NCBI GenBank assembly: GCA_013153495.1
Contig: JAADEH010000012.1
Coordinates: 620,001-684,000 of the forward strand
DNA: 64,000 nucleotides
Direction of reading: 5' to 3'
Source: Aquificota bacterium
Lineage (GTDB): Bacteria; Aquificota; Aquificia; Aquificales; Aquificaceae
Both the position numbers and the translations under genes were made by a program. How positions within the stretch are numbered: position 1 is the first letter of the stretch; the number at the start of each line of letters is the position of its first letter. This document shows positions 34,796 through 43,392 of the stretch, in pieces. Under the pieces are notes generated by a model. That model was not told the DNA's origin and ran no database searches. It was given only the letters and a program-made list of their open reading frames with translations.

Positions 34796-35833
34796 TCATT
34801 CCTCCTTCCAGTATTCTTCGAAGGCTATCCATGTTCTCGGGATTATGAACTTCAGGTCATCCCAAGTCTTCATATATTTTACACGTTTGCGTGCCGCTCT
34901 ATTTAAGGTGCTACCGAACAGGTCCATAGCTTCTTCCTCGTAGTCTTCGAGGGAGTCTTGCAGTATGGCTTCCCCTGCCATAGCTCCCGTATATACCGCG
35001 TTGGCTATCCCACCCCCTGTTATGGGATGGCAAAAACCTCCTGCATCTCCTACCAGCAAAACATTACCGCGAAGCGGTCCTTTAACACCTTCCGCAGGTA
35101 TCCATCCCCCCGTCCTGCCGAGTATTCTATCCTCCACAAGTCCCTCTGATGCCACTTCAGCGAAGAACTTTCTCAAGCTGTCCATAACATTTACCGGGTA
35201 GTGGGGGTCTATGCCGACTCCAACGTTGGCGAGGTCCTTCTTGGGAAACACCCACCCGTAACCACCGGGTATGTAATCTCTGAAGTATATAAGAAGGTCT
35301 CCAATCGGCTCCCTCAGGGGAACGGTGAACTGGGCGGTGGCAAGGAAGCTTGTGGTGTGTTCCCCGGTGAGTTTGGATACCTTAGAGCGGGGTCCGTCCG
35401 CTCCTATTACGAAGTCCGCTTTAACCCAGAACTTTTCCCTGCGGTCTATGTTCTCGAGCCAAACTTTCCCGTCCTCAAAACCCAAAAATCGTGCTCTCAA
35501 GAGTAGCTGTGTCCCGTTTTTGCACGCAAGGTTTGCTATGTTGGCATCGAAGCGGTCCCTGTGGAGAACGAAACCTTCCGAGGGCATGCTAACCACCTCT
35601 CCCCATGGGGTGAAGTGAACCATGTCCTTTACTTCCTGAGAGATAACCTCCTGCGGAAAGAATTCCGGGAAGCGATGCTTGAGTTGAAGGGGAACGAACT
35701 CCGCACACTGAACGGGAACACCGGGTTTTCTTTTGATGTCCACCATAAGAACCTTTGCACCTGACTTGGAGAGAACATAGGAAGCGGTTGAGCCTCCTGG
35801 TCCGGCACCGACTACGAGGACGTCATACTTCAT
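34796..35833 (-). CDS. Geranylgeranyl-reductase-family FAD oxidoreductase
   Basis: 345 residues from the ATG at 35833, which shares its first base with the HU stop (TGATG). VLVVGAGPGGSTASYVLSKSGAKVLMVD is the FAD-binding Rossmann motif; QCAEFVP, FVIGADGPRSKVSKLTG, FPKKDLANVGVG and NVLLVGDAGGFCHPITGGGIANAVYTG are the conserved blocks of the GGR/ChlP family, which reduces prenyl double bonds. The bacterial substrate may be a quinone tail or another isoprenoid; that remains inference. It lies between HU and yajC on one transcript. Confidence 0.88.
   Translation of the reverse strand: MKYDVLVVGAGPGGSTASYVLSKSGAKVLMVDIKRKPGVPVQCAEFVPLQLKHRFPEFFPQEVISQEVKDMVHFTPWGEVVSMPSEGFVLHRDRFDANIANLACKNGTQLLLRARFLGFEDGKVWLENIDRREKFWVKADFVIGADGPRSKVSKLTGEHTTSFLATAQFTVPLREPIGDLLIYFRDYIPGGYGWVFPKKDLANVGVGIDPHYPVNVMDSLRKFFAEVASEGLVEDRILGRTGGWIPAEGVKGPLRGNVLLVGDAGGFCHPITGGGIANAVYTGAMAGEAILQDSLEDYEEEAMDLFGSTLNRAARKRVKYMKTWDDLKFIIPRTWIAFEEYWKEE
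35066..35078 (+). repeat. Recurring palindrome ACCGC-GAA-GCGGT
   Basis: Inside the flavoprotein coding sequence; member of the set described in the findings. Confidence 0.4.
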
Positions 35834-36114
35834 CAATCTTTAGAATTTAGGTGGTTTTTTATGAGTTTTCCCATCTTGAAGGTGGGAACGAACCTTTCCT
35901 TTACGAATATTTCCACTCCGGTTCTGGGGTCCTTTACGAAGCGGGAAGGCTTTTTCTTTATTTTGAATGTTCCCAATCCTCTTATCTCTACTTTCTCCCC
36001 CCGTGTGAGGGCTTCCGCCATAGCTTGAAAAATTTGGTCAACTATTATTCTCGCCTTTCTCTGGGATATTCCCTTTCTGCGGGCTATTTCCTTCGTTATG
36101 TCTGACTTCTTCAT
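35833..36114 (-). CDS. HU/IHF-family DNA-binding protein
   Basis: 93 residues from the ATG at 36114, with GAGGAAAAGG just upstream; the longer reading to 36186 is rejected. MKKSDITKEIARRKGISQRKARIIVDQIFQAM and GEKVEIRGLGTFKIKKK...RNPRTG-like KDPRTGVEIFV are the HU/IHF pattern. The arm carries KDPRTG with KER downstream, close to IHF-type sequences. It bends DNA and compacts the nucleoid. It overlaps the 3' end of lptA by 77 bases in another frame, an unusually deep overlap. Confidence 0.93.
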   Translation of the reverse strand: MKKSDITKEIARRKGISQRKARIIVDQIFQAMAEALTRGEKVEIRGLGTFKIKKKPSRFVKDPRTGVEIFVKERFVPTFKMGKLIKNHLNSKD

Positions 36115-36541
36115 CCTTTTCCTCCTCAATGTAAATGGTTCTGACTTTGTCCCCCTTTGCCTCAAGGGTTTGGTTTTTTCTATCATACAATATCTGGTCC
36201 GCCTCGAGAATGTTCTTCTCCTCCTCCACCCGAGCCTTCCCCCGCAGGATTATAATCTCCTTTCTCAGGTCGTATTCCGCATACTGAGCGGTTGCCTTCC
36301 TGCTGGGTTCCCTGTAAAAGACCCTTCCGGTTGCCACTATTTTGAGAGGTTTGCCGGTTTTGTCCAGAATTATCACCACCTTATCCGCCTTCAGAACCGA
36401 CTCCCCTCTGGTGAGCTTCACGTTTCCGCTGTATATAATGCGGTCTCCTTTGAACTCGAGTTTTTTGGCTTCACCGGTTATGGGCTGGGCTTTAAGCAGG
36501 GAAGTCAGCAGAAGTATGAGTATAAGAAGGCTAAGCCTCAT
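36038..36541 (-). CDS. lptA: LPS transport periplasmic protein LptA (OstA-like)
   Basis: 167 residues: a signal peptide (about 1-18, ending LKAQ) and the OstA/LptA beta-jellyroll GEAKKLEFKGDRIIYSGNVKLTRGESVLKADKVVIIL...EYDLRKEIIILRGKARVEEEKNILEADQILYDRKNQTLEAKG. It bridges the periplasm and carries LPS to the outer membrane. The N-terminus overlaps lptC by 11 bases. The last about 25 residues (NEGNSPQKGNIPEKGENNS) look unstructured and lie over the HU start region, 77 bases in all. So the core protein is complete before the overlap. Confidence 0.88.
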   Translation of the reverse strand: MRLSLLILILLLTSLLKAQPITGEAKKLEFKGDRIIYSGNVKLTRGESVLKADKVVIILDKTGKPLKIVATGRVFYREPSRKATAQYAEYDLRKEIIILRGKARVEEEKNILEADQILYDRKNQTLEAKGDKVRTIYIEEEKDEEVRHNEGNSPQKGNIPEKGENNS

Positions 36542-37028
36542 GCCTTGTCCTTACGCTGTTTATTATAACCCTGAAGGGTTTCAGATAAGCTCTAAAGCCT
36601 TTCCCCTCCACATAGTTTGAGCCTTTCCAAACCATAACCTCCTCTTCCCCGTATATTAGGTTTTTGTTAAAGTCAACAACCGCTTTGTCGGTCTTGACGA
36701 AGAAGGCTTCTCCCCTTATCTCCACATTTCCCCTAAGAACACCTAAGTTCTTATCCCGCAGGAATGTTATAGAATCTGCCTTTATACTGTATCCGCTTGC
36801 GGACACGAGGAGCACACCCAAGAGGTTAAGCTCTTTTCCGAAGGAAACAAGCTCTCTTCCCTCAATCCGCCACTCCTCGCCTCCTTCCCCGAACACCTTT
36901 ATGGAGATGTTCCTCGCTATGCTCTTTTCGAGAGTGTGTATCTTAGACCTGCTTTGCAGGTAGTCTATGTAGGCAAGGGAAGCTATGGAAAATAGTAAGA
37001 AAACGAGATGGAGAAAAAGGAACTTCAT
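36531..37028 (-). CDS. lptC: LPS export protein LptC
   Basis: 165 residues with one N-terminal membrane anchor (about 2-20) and an LptC/OstA-type periplasmic beta domain ([57 protein letters not shown]). LptC links the LptBFG transporter to LptA. The pairing lptC-lptA and the upstream kdsC agree with the conserved kdsC-lptC-lptA order of E. coli. Starts 4 bases into the kdsC end. Confidence 0.88.
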   Translation of the reverse strand: MKFLFLHLVFLLFSIASLAYIDYLQSRSKIHTLEKSIARNISIKVFGEGGEEWRIEGRELVSFGKELNLLGVLLVSASGYSIKADSITFLRDKNLGVLRGNVEIRGEAFFVKTDKAVVDFNKNLIYGEEEVMVWKGSNYVEGKGFRAYLKPFRVIINSVRTRHEA

Positions 37029-37540
37029 CGAGAATATTTTTCCACAGGATTTCTCCCTCGGAGACGAAGTATAAGCTCACAAACCTCTCTGACCGCCCCC
37101 TTACCTCCGCACTTGGAGGTTATGTAAACCGCAAACCTCTTTACCTCCTCGGGAGCGTTTCTGACCGCAACGGGAAACCCCACCCTTTTCAAAACCGGGA
37201 TGTCGACGAGGTCGTCCCCGATAAAACCCACCTCTTCGTAAGATATTCCCAGCCTGCGGACTATTTCCTCAAGAACTCCGTCCTTCTCTCTCCTTCCCAT
37301 AAAGACCTCCTCTATACCCAGCTCCGTCAGTCGGTTCCTGAGAGCCTCCGACTCCCTGCCGGAAATTACGCCGGTTCTTATGCCTTCCTTCTGAAGTAGT
37401 TTTATTCCCAGTCCGTCGTGAACGTTGAAGACCTTGACGTATTCCCCCTCTTGGGTGTAATAGAGCTTCCCGTCGGTCAGAACCCCGTCAACGTCCATTA
37501 AGAGTAGTCTTAGACGACCCACCCTCTCCCTGAGAGACAT
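37025..37540 (-). CDS. kdsC: KDO-8-phosphate phosphatase
   Basis: Dephosphorylates 3-deoxy-D-manno-octulosonate 8-phosphate for LPS core synthesis. 171 residues of the small C0-type HAD family: [16 protein letters not shown] (nucleophile Asp in DxDGVLTD), [38 protein letters not shown]. No cap domain, as expected for the tetrameric KdsC. It precedes lptC and lptA, one operon with a shared envelope role. Confidence 0.94.
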   Translation of the reverse strand: MSLRERVGRLRLLLMDVDGVLTDGKLYYTQEGEYVKVFNVHDGLGIKLLQKEGIRTGVISGRESEALRNRLTELGIEEVFMGRREKDGVLEEIVRRLGISYEEVGFIGDDLVDIPVLKRVGFPVAVRNAPEEVKRFAVYITSKCGGKGAVREVCELILRLRGRNPVEKYSR

Positions 37541-37948
37541 TCAGCACCTCTTTACCTTCTTGCAGGCTTTCGAAAGAAGTCGGGAAAAGTCGTCGGGTTC
37601 ATGCATACCGAATATCTGAAAGATTATCTTGTCGGAGATGGGGTCGTAAACCATGAAGGTGGGTGTCCCCACAGCTCTGAAGCGTTTGTCGAGAGTGGAA
37701 GGTATATCGTCAACGTCGATGGGCACCACCACATAAACCTTTTCCATGATTGAATGAACTTCAGGCTCTATGAAAACCACTTCCTCCATGTATTTACAGT
37801 AGGTGCATCCCTCCTCGTAGAAGTAAACCAGAACCAGCTTTCCCGTCTCTTTGGCTACCTTTACCCCTTCCTGAAAGTCCGGATACCAGCGGGAAGCCCA
37901 AACCAGCAAAGCAACCGCAAAACTAAGCAAAACAGCGAGCACCCTCAT
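37541..37948 (-). CDS. Secreted thioredoxin-like protein
   Basis: 135 residues from the ATG at 37948 (an upstream reading would overlap the deacetylase start). The N-terminus is a signal peptide or anchor (VLAVLLSFAVALLVWA). The domain is a thioredoxin fold with CTYC at about residue 55 (EGCTYCKYMEEVVF), TPTFMVYD with its cis-proline, and a C-terminal KKVKRC. It resembles the SoxW/thioredoxin_7 group that keeps periplasmic cysteines reduced. The stop lies next to kdsC, so it leads the kdsC-lptC-lptA-HU unit. The exact partner is unknown. Confidence 0.82.
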   Translation of the reverse strand: MRVLAVLLSFAVALLVWASRWYPDFQEGVKVAKETGKLVLVYFYEEGCTYCKYMEEVVFIEPEVHSIMEKVYVVVPIDVDDIPSTLDKRFRAVGTPTFMVYDPISDKIIFQIFGMHEPDDFSRLLSKACKKVKRC

Positions 37949-37960
37949 AGCACTTAAAAA

Positions 37961-37966
37961 TATAAT
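37961..37966 (+). promoter_or_regulatory. -10 box of the deacetylase gene, 7 bases from the start codon
   Basis: TATAAT lies in the 25-base gap between the divergent thioredoxin-like and deacetylase genes; 7 bases separate it from the ATG at 37974, so a leaderless mRNA is predicted. Confidence 0.5.
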
Positions 37967-37973
37967 ATCTTCC

Positions 37974-38903
37974 ATGAAGACGGGATTTATATACGACAAC
38001 CTATACCTAAAGCACGACTACCCCGACCACCCCGAAAGAAAGGAACGACTTATATCCATAATGGAGCACCTCGAGAAAGAAGGGCTTCTCAGGGATACCG
38101 TTAGGATACAGCCCAGGAGAGCGACCGCAGAGGAAGTAGCTCTAAACCACGACCCCGCATACATTCAGGAAGTCCACGACTTTTGCAAATCAGGCGGTGG
38201 TTTTTTGGACCCCGACACATACGCAAACGAATACAGTTATGATGTTGCAATGACCGCCGCAGGCGGTGTTTTAGAAGGTATAGATAAACTCTTAGAGGGT
38301 GAGGTGGAAACCGTCTTCTGCGCTGTCAGACCTCCGGGACACCATGCGGAATATGCCCGTGCCATGGGATTTTGCCTCTTTAACAACGTAGCGGTAGGTG
38401 CCCGCTATCTTCGAAGGAAGGGAGTTTCCAAGGTTTTCATAATAGACTTCGATGCCCACCACGGAAACGGAACCCAGAGGAGCTTCTATCAGGACGATAC
38501 AGTGTTTTACTTCTCTTCCCATCAGTATCCCTTCTATCCGGGGACGGGTGGTGCAGGCGAGACAGGAGCGGGAAAGGGAGAAGGATATACCCTCAACGTT
38601 CCCATGCCTGCGGGAGCTGGAGACGAAGATTACAAGCCCGTGTATGAAAGCCTCCTCCCGAAGGTAATGGAAGAGTTTTCCCCGAACTTCGTCTTGGTCT
38701 CCGCAGGATACGACCTCCACTCGGACGACCCCCTCACCTACCTGAACGTTTCAAACGAAGGCGTCAGGATGATAGTCAGAAGCATACTCAGAACCTCAAA
38801 AAAACTCGGTGTGCCCTCCCTCTTTGCCTTAGAAGGGGGATACAACCTCAGAGCGTTAGGAGAGTGCGTGGCTATAACGGTTGAGGAGATGCTACTTAGC
38901 TAA
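37974..38903 (+). CDS. Histone-deacetylase-family (AcuC/HDAC-like) enzyme
   Basis: 309 residues. The zinc-enzyme blocks are clear: RPPGHHAEYARAMGFCLFNNVAVGARYL (HH general bases), FIIDFDAHHGNGTQ (zinc Asp/His), and LVSAGYDLHSDDPL (zinc Asp). Bacterial members remove acetyl groups from small molecules such as acetylpolyamines or from acetyl-CoA synthetase (AcuC). The sequence opens TGFIYDNLYLKHDYPDHPERKERL, family-typical. The substrate cannot be told. Confidence 0.93.
   Translation: MKTGFIYDNLYLKHDYPDHPERKERLISIMEHLEKEGLLRDTVRIQPRRATAEEVALNHDPAYIQEVHDFCKSGGGFLDPDTYANEYSYDVAMTAAGGVLEGIDKLLEGEVETVFCAVRPPGHHAEYARAMGFCLFNNVAVGARYLRRKGVSKVFIIDFDAHHGNGTQRSFYQDDTVFYFSSHQYPFYPGTGGAGETGAGKGEGYTLNVPMPAGAGDEDYKPVYESLLPKVMEEFSPNFVLVSAGYDLHSDDPLTYLNVSNEGVRMIVRSILRTSKKLGVPSLFALEGGYNLRALGECVAITVEEMLLS
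38253..38267 (+). repeat. Recurring palindrome ACCGCC-GCA-GGCGGT
   Basis: Inside the deacetylase coding sequence, encoding Thr-Ala-Ala-Gly-Gly. 6-bp arms. Confidence 0.4.
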
Positions 38904-38963
38904 AGCTGTGAGCTTAATCACCGAGAAAAGCACCTTTCAAGGCTACATTATTAGTTCCCTGAG

Positions 38964-40163
38964 ATGAAGATGGAAGGAAGAGCTTTCAAAGTTGAGATAC
39001 CCCTCGACCTTGCCCAGAAGTGCGTAAAGTGCGGGCTGTGTAAATCCGTATGTCCCTCCTATCATGGAGAGGAAGGAAGTTATGCCCGTGGGAGGCTTGC
39101 CTTAGCGGAGATGGTCGTAAAAGGTGAGCTTCCCCTAAGCGACGAGGTAGCAAAACAGTGGAACGAGTGTGCCATGTGCAGACGCTGTGAGTGGATATGC
39201 CCCAACGATGTTCACTACAAGGACATATTCGTTCAGGCAAGGGAGCTTCAGGAAAAGGAGCTGGGCAGGGATTTTATATCCAAAGCGGGGTTGAAAAGCC
39301 TCGAGTTTATGCAGTCGGATGTGGGTAGAAAGGTAATAAAACTTGCCGGAAAGTTAAGCTCCTTACTCCCCTCGGAGATAAAAACTCCACTACCCACAGG
39401 TGCGGTCAAGTTTATGCCCAAACCCCACGGCAAACCCTTCGGTATAAGGGGTAAGACCTTCAAGGCAAGGGAGGAAAAAGGCAAGCTCCTGTTCTTCACA
39501 GGTTGCATGATAGACGTGTTTTACGGAAAAACGGGGGAGAGCGTGATAAAGTTGATGAACAGTCTCGGATATACCGTTATCGTTCCGGAAGATATAAAGT
39601 GTTGCGGAGCACCCCACCTTTACCACGGAAACAGGGAAGCCTTCGAGAAGCTCAAGAACTACAACCTAAAAGAGATGGAAAGATACGACTTCGACGCTAT
39701 AGTCGTAGCCTGCCCTACCTGCGGTGGAGCGCTAATAGAAGACTACGGTCGGGACTGGAAGGTGTATGACTTTGCCCAAGTCCTGTTTAAGGAAAAGCCC
39801 AAGTTCAAGGGTGCTAACGAAAAGCTGACCTTTCACGTTCCCTGCCACTCCTACACAGCTATGAATGTAAACCCTTCCGTCTTTTACAGAGTTATGGAGT
39901 CGGTGGAGAATGCTCGGGTGGTAAAAGCCGAGAAGGCTCAGTCCTGTTGCGGGTTTGCGGGTCTTTGGAGCATAAAGAACCCCAAGCTATCGGAGAAGGT
40001 TCAAAGAGAAAAGATGGAAGACTTTAAAAACACCGAAGCGGATTACATACTTACCACCTGCCCGGGATGCGTTCTACAGCTCAAAGATGGGGCGAAAAAG
40101 TTCGGAAACCGACAGGAAGTTATGCACCTTGCGGATTACTTAGCTCAGAGACTTGAAGGTTAG
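38964..40163 (+). CDS. Fe-S oxidoreductase with CCG domains (GlcF/HdrD-like)
   Basis: 399 residues. The N-terminus holds two 4Fe-4S motifs (CVKCGLCKSVCP, CAMCRRCEWICP), and the C-terminal half holds two cysteine-rich CCG domains (GCMIDVFYG...IKCCGAPHLYHG..., VPCHSYTAM...AQSCCGFAGLW...CPGCVLQLKDG). This is the iron-sulfur subunit layout of glycolate oxidase (GlcF), lactate oxidase and HdrD, and in related autotrophs similar subunits belong to soluble fumarate reductases. It converges on fumarase beta with a 4-base overlap. The catalytic partner is not in the window. Confidence 0.88.
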   Translation: MKMEGRAFKVEIPLDLAQKCVKCGLCKSVCPSYHGEEGSYARGRLALAEMVVKGELPLSDEVAKQWNECAMCRRCEWICPNDVHYKDIFVQARELQEKELGRDFISKAGLKSLEFMQSDVGRKVIKLAGKLSSLLPSEIKTPLPTGAVKFMPKPHGKPFGIRGKTFKAREEKGKLLFFTGCMIDVFYGKTGESVIKLMNSLGYTVIVPEDIKCCGAPHLYHGNREAFEKLKNYNLKEMERYDFDAIVVACPTCGGALIEDYGRDWKVYDFAQVLFKEKPKFKGANEKLTFHVPCHSYTAMNVNPSVFYRVMESVENARVVKAEKAQSCCGFAGLWSIKNPKLSEKVQREKMEDFKNTEADYILTTCPGCVLQLKDGAKKFGNRQEVMHLADYLAQRLEG

Positions 40164-40717
40164 ATTTCTATCTTGGCAAACTTTTTCCTACCCTCTTCGA
40201 AGAGGTCTCCACCGTATATGTCGTTTGCCACTATTACAGGAAAGTCTTCAACGTATAACCTTCTGATGGCTTCCGTCCCGAGGTCTTCGTAGGCTATTAG
40301 TTCGGAAGACTTAATGTGTCTCTGAAGAAGGGTTGCAACTCCTCCGACAGCCGCAAAGTAAACCGCTTTATACTTTTTAAGGAGTTCCTTCACCTGTGGA
40401 GACCTGTAACCTTTACCTATCATTCCTTTGAGTCCGAGCTTCAGAAGAGGCTCCACATACTTGTCCATCCTTATTGCCGTGGTGGGTCCTGCGGAACCTA
40501 TGACCTGACCTTCCTTGGGGGGTGTGGGTCCCACGTAGTATATGACCTGTCCCTTAAGCTCTACGGGGAGGGGTTCTCCTCTCTGAAGGGTTTCGACCAT
40601 CCTCTTGTGAGCGGCGTCCCTTGCGGTGTATATGTAGCCCGTTATCAAAACCTTGTCTCCTGCTCTTAAGTCCTCTATTACCTCGTCGGTAAGGGGGGTC
40701 TCTATTCTCTTCTCCAT
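40160..40717 (-). CDS. fumB: Fumarate hydratase class I, beta subunit
   Basis: 185 residues from the ATG at 40717; upstream reading is unconserved. LRAGDKVLITGYIYTARDAAHKRM, GPTPPKEGQVIGSAGPTTAIRMDKY and GKGYRSPQVKELLKKY..YFAAVGGVATLLQRHI are the C-terminal class I fumarase domain in its split (alpha/beta) form. It carries the swivelling domain; the Fe-S cluster is in the alpha subunit, which is not adjacent. In a reductive TCA cycle it helps convert malate to fumarate. It could be the L-tartrate dehydratase beta subunit, but the cycle context favours fumarase. Confidence 0.9.
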   Translation of the reverse strand: MEKRIETPLTDEVIEDLRAGDKVLITGYIYTARDAAHKRMVETLQRGEPLPVELKGQVIYYVGPTPPKEGQVIGSAGPTTAIRMDKYVEPLLKLGLKGMIGKGYRSPQVKELLKKYKAVYFAAVGGVATLLQRHIKSSELIAYEDLGTEAIRRLYVEDFPVIVANDIYGGDLFEEGRKKFAKIEI

Positions 40718-40724
40718 GTCCAAT

Positions 40725-40730
40725 AGTATA
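40725..40730 (-). promoter_or_regulatory. -10 box of the fumarase beta gene, 7 bases from the start codon
   Basis: TATACT on the minus strand ends 7 bases before the ATG at 40717, with no ribosome site between. The divergent ubiA gene has TACAAT at 40741-40746, 11 bases before its ATG. Confidence 0.4.
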
Positions 40731-40757
40731 GCCCAGTTGATACAATATATCCCTCCC

Positions 40758-41609
40758 ATGGAGAAGTTGAAAAGTTATGCGGAGCTTGTTAAGTTTCAGC
40801 ACACCATATTTGCTCTCCCCTTTGCCTTAGCGAGCATACTGATACTTGCGGAGAGAACACCCTCCTTCTGGAAGGTTGTTTGGATACTGGTAGCACTCGT
40901 CAGTGCCCGAACCCTCGGCATGGCATTCAACAGGCTCATAGACGAACCTTTCGACCGCATGAACCCGAGAACAAGAAACTGGCCCCTCGTCTCGGGGGAG
41001 CTATCACGGGAAGACGTTAAGAGGCTCATAATCATATCCGCAGGTATATTCATTCTGAGCACCCTGATGATTAACTTCTTGGCTTTCCTACTATCACCGG
41101 TCGTGGTCTTTCTGCTGTGGCTCTATCCATACTCCAAAAGGTTTACCCATTATCCCCACTTCGTGTTAGGTCTCGTTTATTTCTTAATTCCGATTGCGGT
41201 CGATGTAGCTCTGAACGAGCGCATATCCGGACAGGCTCTCCTGCTGGGTCTGGGAATGGCTACCTGGGTTGCGGGTTTTGACATACTGTATTCTCTTCAG
41301 GATTACGAGTTTGACAGGGAACACGGTCTTAAGTCTATACCGGTGAAGTTCGGAACGGAAACCTCCCTGAAGATTGCCCGCTACCTGCACCTGATAACTT
41401 TCTTTTCCCTTTTGAGCTTAGGGTTTGTGAATGAGGAACTTGGATTTATTTACCTTTTAGGTCTTTTACTGCTTGCGGGGTTCCTCGTTTACGAACACAG
41501 ACTAATAAGCCCGCACGACCTGTCCAAGATAAACAAGGCTTTCTTTACGGTAAACGGATACGTTAGCGTGGTTTTCTTCTTTACGGTTTTGCTGGATTAC
41601 CTACTATAG
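40758..41609 (+). CDS. ubiA: 4-hydroxybenzoate prenyltransferase UbiA-type
   Basis: 283 residues, eight to nine membrane helices. The two Asp-rich prenyl-diphosphate motifs are visible: NRLIDEPFDRMNPRTRNWP (the NxxxD..D motif, about residues 62-74) and DILYSLQDYEFDREHGLKSIPVKFG. It attaches the prenyl tail in quinone synthesis. A homologue could instead act in another quinone type; the family is the secure part. The start at 40758 is supported by the conserved KLKSYAELVKFQHTIFALPFA. Confidence 0.92.
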   Translation: MEKLKSYAELVKFQHTIFALPFALASILILAERTPSFWKVVWILVALVSARTLGMAFNRLIDEPFDRMNPRTRNWPLVSGELSREDVKRLIIISAGIFILSTLMINFLAFLLSPVVVFLLWLYPYSKRFTHYPHFVLGLVYFLIPIAVDVALNERISGQALLLGLGMATWVAGFDILYSLQDYEFDREHGLKSIPVKFGTETSLKIARYLHLITFFSLLSLGFVNEELGFIYLLGLLLLAGFLVYEHRLISPHDLSKINKAFFTVNGYVSVVFFFTVLLDYLL

Positions 41610-42485
41610 GTCCATAAGACGCTCTATGTCGGAAATCCTTTTCCTGTATTCTTCCTGGCTTATTTCCCCTTTCATGAGGAGGTCGGTCAAAAACTGTATC
41701 TCCCTCTCTATCTCCTTGAGCTTTCTTATCCTGTCCCCCTGAGAGCCTGCCAAGACGTTGTATAGGAAAAATTCCTCAACTTCAAAGTGCTTTAAAGACC
41801 TCTTCAGGGACGCTATGTCCTTTTTAAGTATGTATTCTTTCAGCCTCTCAAGAAGGGAAAAAACCTCCTGTATGTCCTTGCTTCTCTCCGCTCTCAAAAA
41901 TACCTGCCCCGTGTCCTGTATCTTGCCCACTATAAGGTAGGAGTCTTCCTGGGTTCTGTATAACTCCAGGCTCAGTTTAAGTCCTTCTACCTCGAAGAGG
42001 TCGTGTAAAACCTTCTCCTCACCGAAGGGTTTCTTCTCGAGCTTTTCCCTTTCCACATACTCCTTGAAGGATATGCCCCCGAACACGGCTATTATCTCCT
42101 TGGAATACTCGTTTGCTATGGTTCCCACCTTTATGGCTATGTCGCTCAGGAAGTCCTTGCTCAGGAAGTCGAACTTAATTTTGGTGCCGACTATTATGTC
42201 CACAAACCCTTTCTCAAGCTCTATGTAAAAGGAGCACATGCTCAGAGAGGCATTCTCCATGAGGAGAAATCTCATTAAGTCCTTGTCGGGTTTTACCCTC
42301 AAAGCCACGGGGGAGTAGATGTGTATTAGGACTTCGTCTCCTTCGCAGAGGATGTCCACATTTATGACCGTCGAACCCCAGGGGATAAGGAACTCTCTGT
42401 TCTCTCTGTAAACCCTTATGGATCCGAATATCTGGTTCAGATAGCGCTCTATTAAAAGCGTAATACGCTCTATCTTGTCTTCCAT
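41604..42485 (-). CDS. Hypothetical protein with YbjN-like N-terminus and SHOCT-like C-terminus
   Basis: 293 residues, soluble. The first part (IPWGSTVINVDILCEGDEVLIHIYSPVALRVKPDKDLMRFLLMENASLSMCSFYIE) resembles YbjN/type-III-chaperone-like folds by layout only. The end (LTDLLMKGEISQEEYRKRISDIERLMDL) resembles a SHOCT oligomerisation helix pair. I recognise no full-length family. It overlaps the ubiA 3' end by 6 bases, and fmt, on the same strand, ends 4 bases upstream of its start. Confidence 0.65.
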   Translation of the reverse strand: MEDKIERITLLIERYLNQIFGSIRVYRENREFLIPWGSTVINVDILCEGDEVLIHIYSPVALRVKPDKDLMRFLLMENASLSMCSFYIELEKGFVDIIVGTKIKFDFLSKDFLSDIAIKVGTIANEYSKEIIAVFGGISFKEYVEREKLEKKPFGEEKVLHDLFEVEGLKLSLELYRTQEDSYLIVGKIQDTGQVFLRAERSKDIQEVFSLLERLKEYILKKDIASLKRSLKHFEVEEFFLYNVLAGSQGDRIRKLKEIEREIQFLTDLLMKGEISQEEYRKRISDIERLMDL

Positions 42486-42489
42486 GGAT

Positions 42490-43392
42490 TTATTTTAACA
42501 GCTCACCATCTTTGAGAGGGTATCCCCGCAGGAACTCCTCTCCGCTCATTTTCTTTCCCTTCGGGGATATAAGCTCTTTTATGAGAACCGCACCCTCACC
42601 GCAGGCAACGACGAATTTCTTTGGGTCCAGAACCTCTCCCGGCTCTCCGCTTCCATCTACAAGCTCAACTCTGAGCACCTTTATCCTGTTTCCACGAAAG
42701 AGGGTGTAGGCGTTGGGATAAAGCCCCCTGACTCTGTCCCTGACGCTTTCCGCAGGCGCTTTCCAGCAGAGCCTGAACTCTTCCTTCCTGACGGGAGGAG
42801 CGTAGGTGGCTTCTTCGTGTCTTTGGGGAACGGGTGTTATTTTCTTCTGAAACCAGAGCTTGAGGGTGCGAGTCAGCAAGTCCGAACCTGCAAGGGAAAG
42901 TTTTTCCGATAGGGTGTAGAAGTTGTCCTCCTCCTCTATGGGAATTTCTTCTTGAGACAGTATGTCCCCCGCATCCATCTCCTCGTTTACCAGCATAACC
43001 GTGTTTCCGGTAATCTTTTCTCCAGCCATTATAGCCCTCTGAATGGGAGCGGCACCTCTGTATTTGGGAAGCAGAGAGGCGTGCAGGTTTACCACACCGT
43101 AGGGGGGAATTCTCAGAATTTCCGAAGGGAGAATTTTCCCGTAGGCGACGACTACGATGCAATCTGGCTTGAGAGTCTCCAGCACACCTTCAAAGCCTTT
43201 CAACCTTTGGGGTTGATAAACCTCAAGACCGAGTTCCCTTGCCACCTCTTTTACCGGCGGTGGTGTCAGCCTTTTCCCCCTTCCCGCAGGCTTGTCGGGT
43301 TGGGTTACAACTCCTATAATCTCAAACTCTTCGTGGAGTTTCTTGAGGCTGGGAACCGCAAACTGAGGCGTTCCCATAAAGAGAACTCTCAT
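42490..43392 (-). CDS. fmt: Methionyl-tRNA formyltransferase
   Basis: Formylates initiator Met-tRNA using 10-formyl-THF. 300 residues. [54 protein letters not shown] (with the catalytic Asn-His pair), [13 protein letters not shown] and the C-terminal [11 protein letters not shown] are typical. It overlaps panC by 4 bases. Def is not adjacent. Confidence 0.97.
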   Translation of the reverse strand: MRVLFMGTPQFAVPSLKKLHEEFEIIGVVTQPDKPAGRGKRLTPPPVKEVARELGLEVYQPQRLKGFEGVLETLKPDCIVVVAYGKILPSEILRIPPYGVVNLHASLLPKYRGAAPIQRAIMAGEKITGNTVMLVNEEMDAGDILSQEEIPIEEEDNFYTLSEKLSLAGSDLLTRTLKLWFQKKITPVPQRHEEATYAPPVRKEEFRLCWKAPAESVRDRVRGLYPNAYTLFRGNRIKVLRVELVDGSGEPGEVLDPKKFVVACGEGAVLIKELISPKGKKMSGEEFLRGYPLKDGELLK

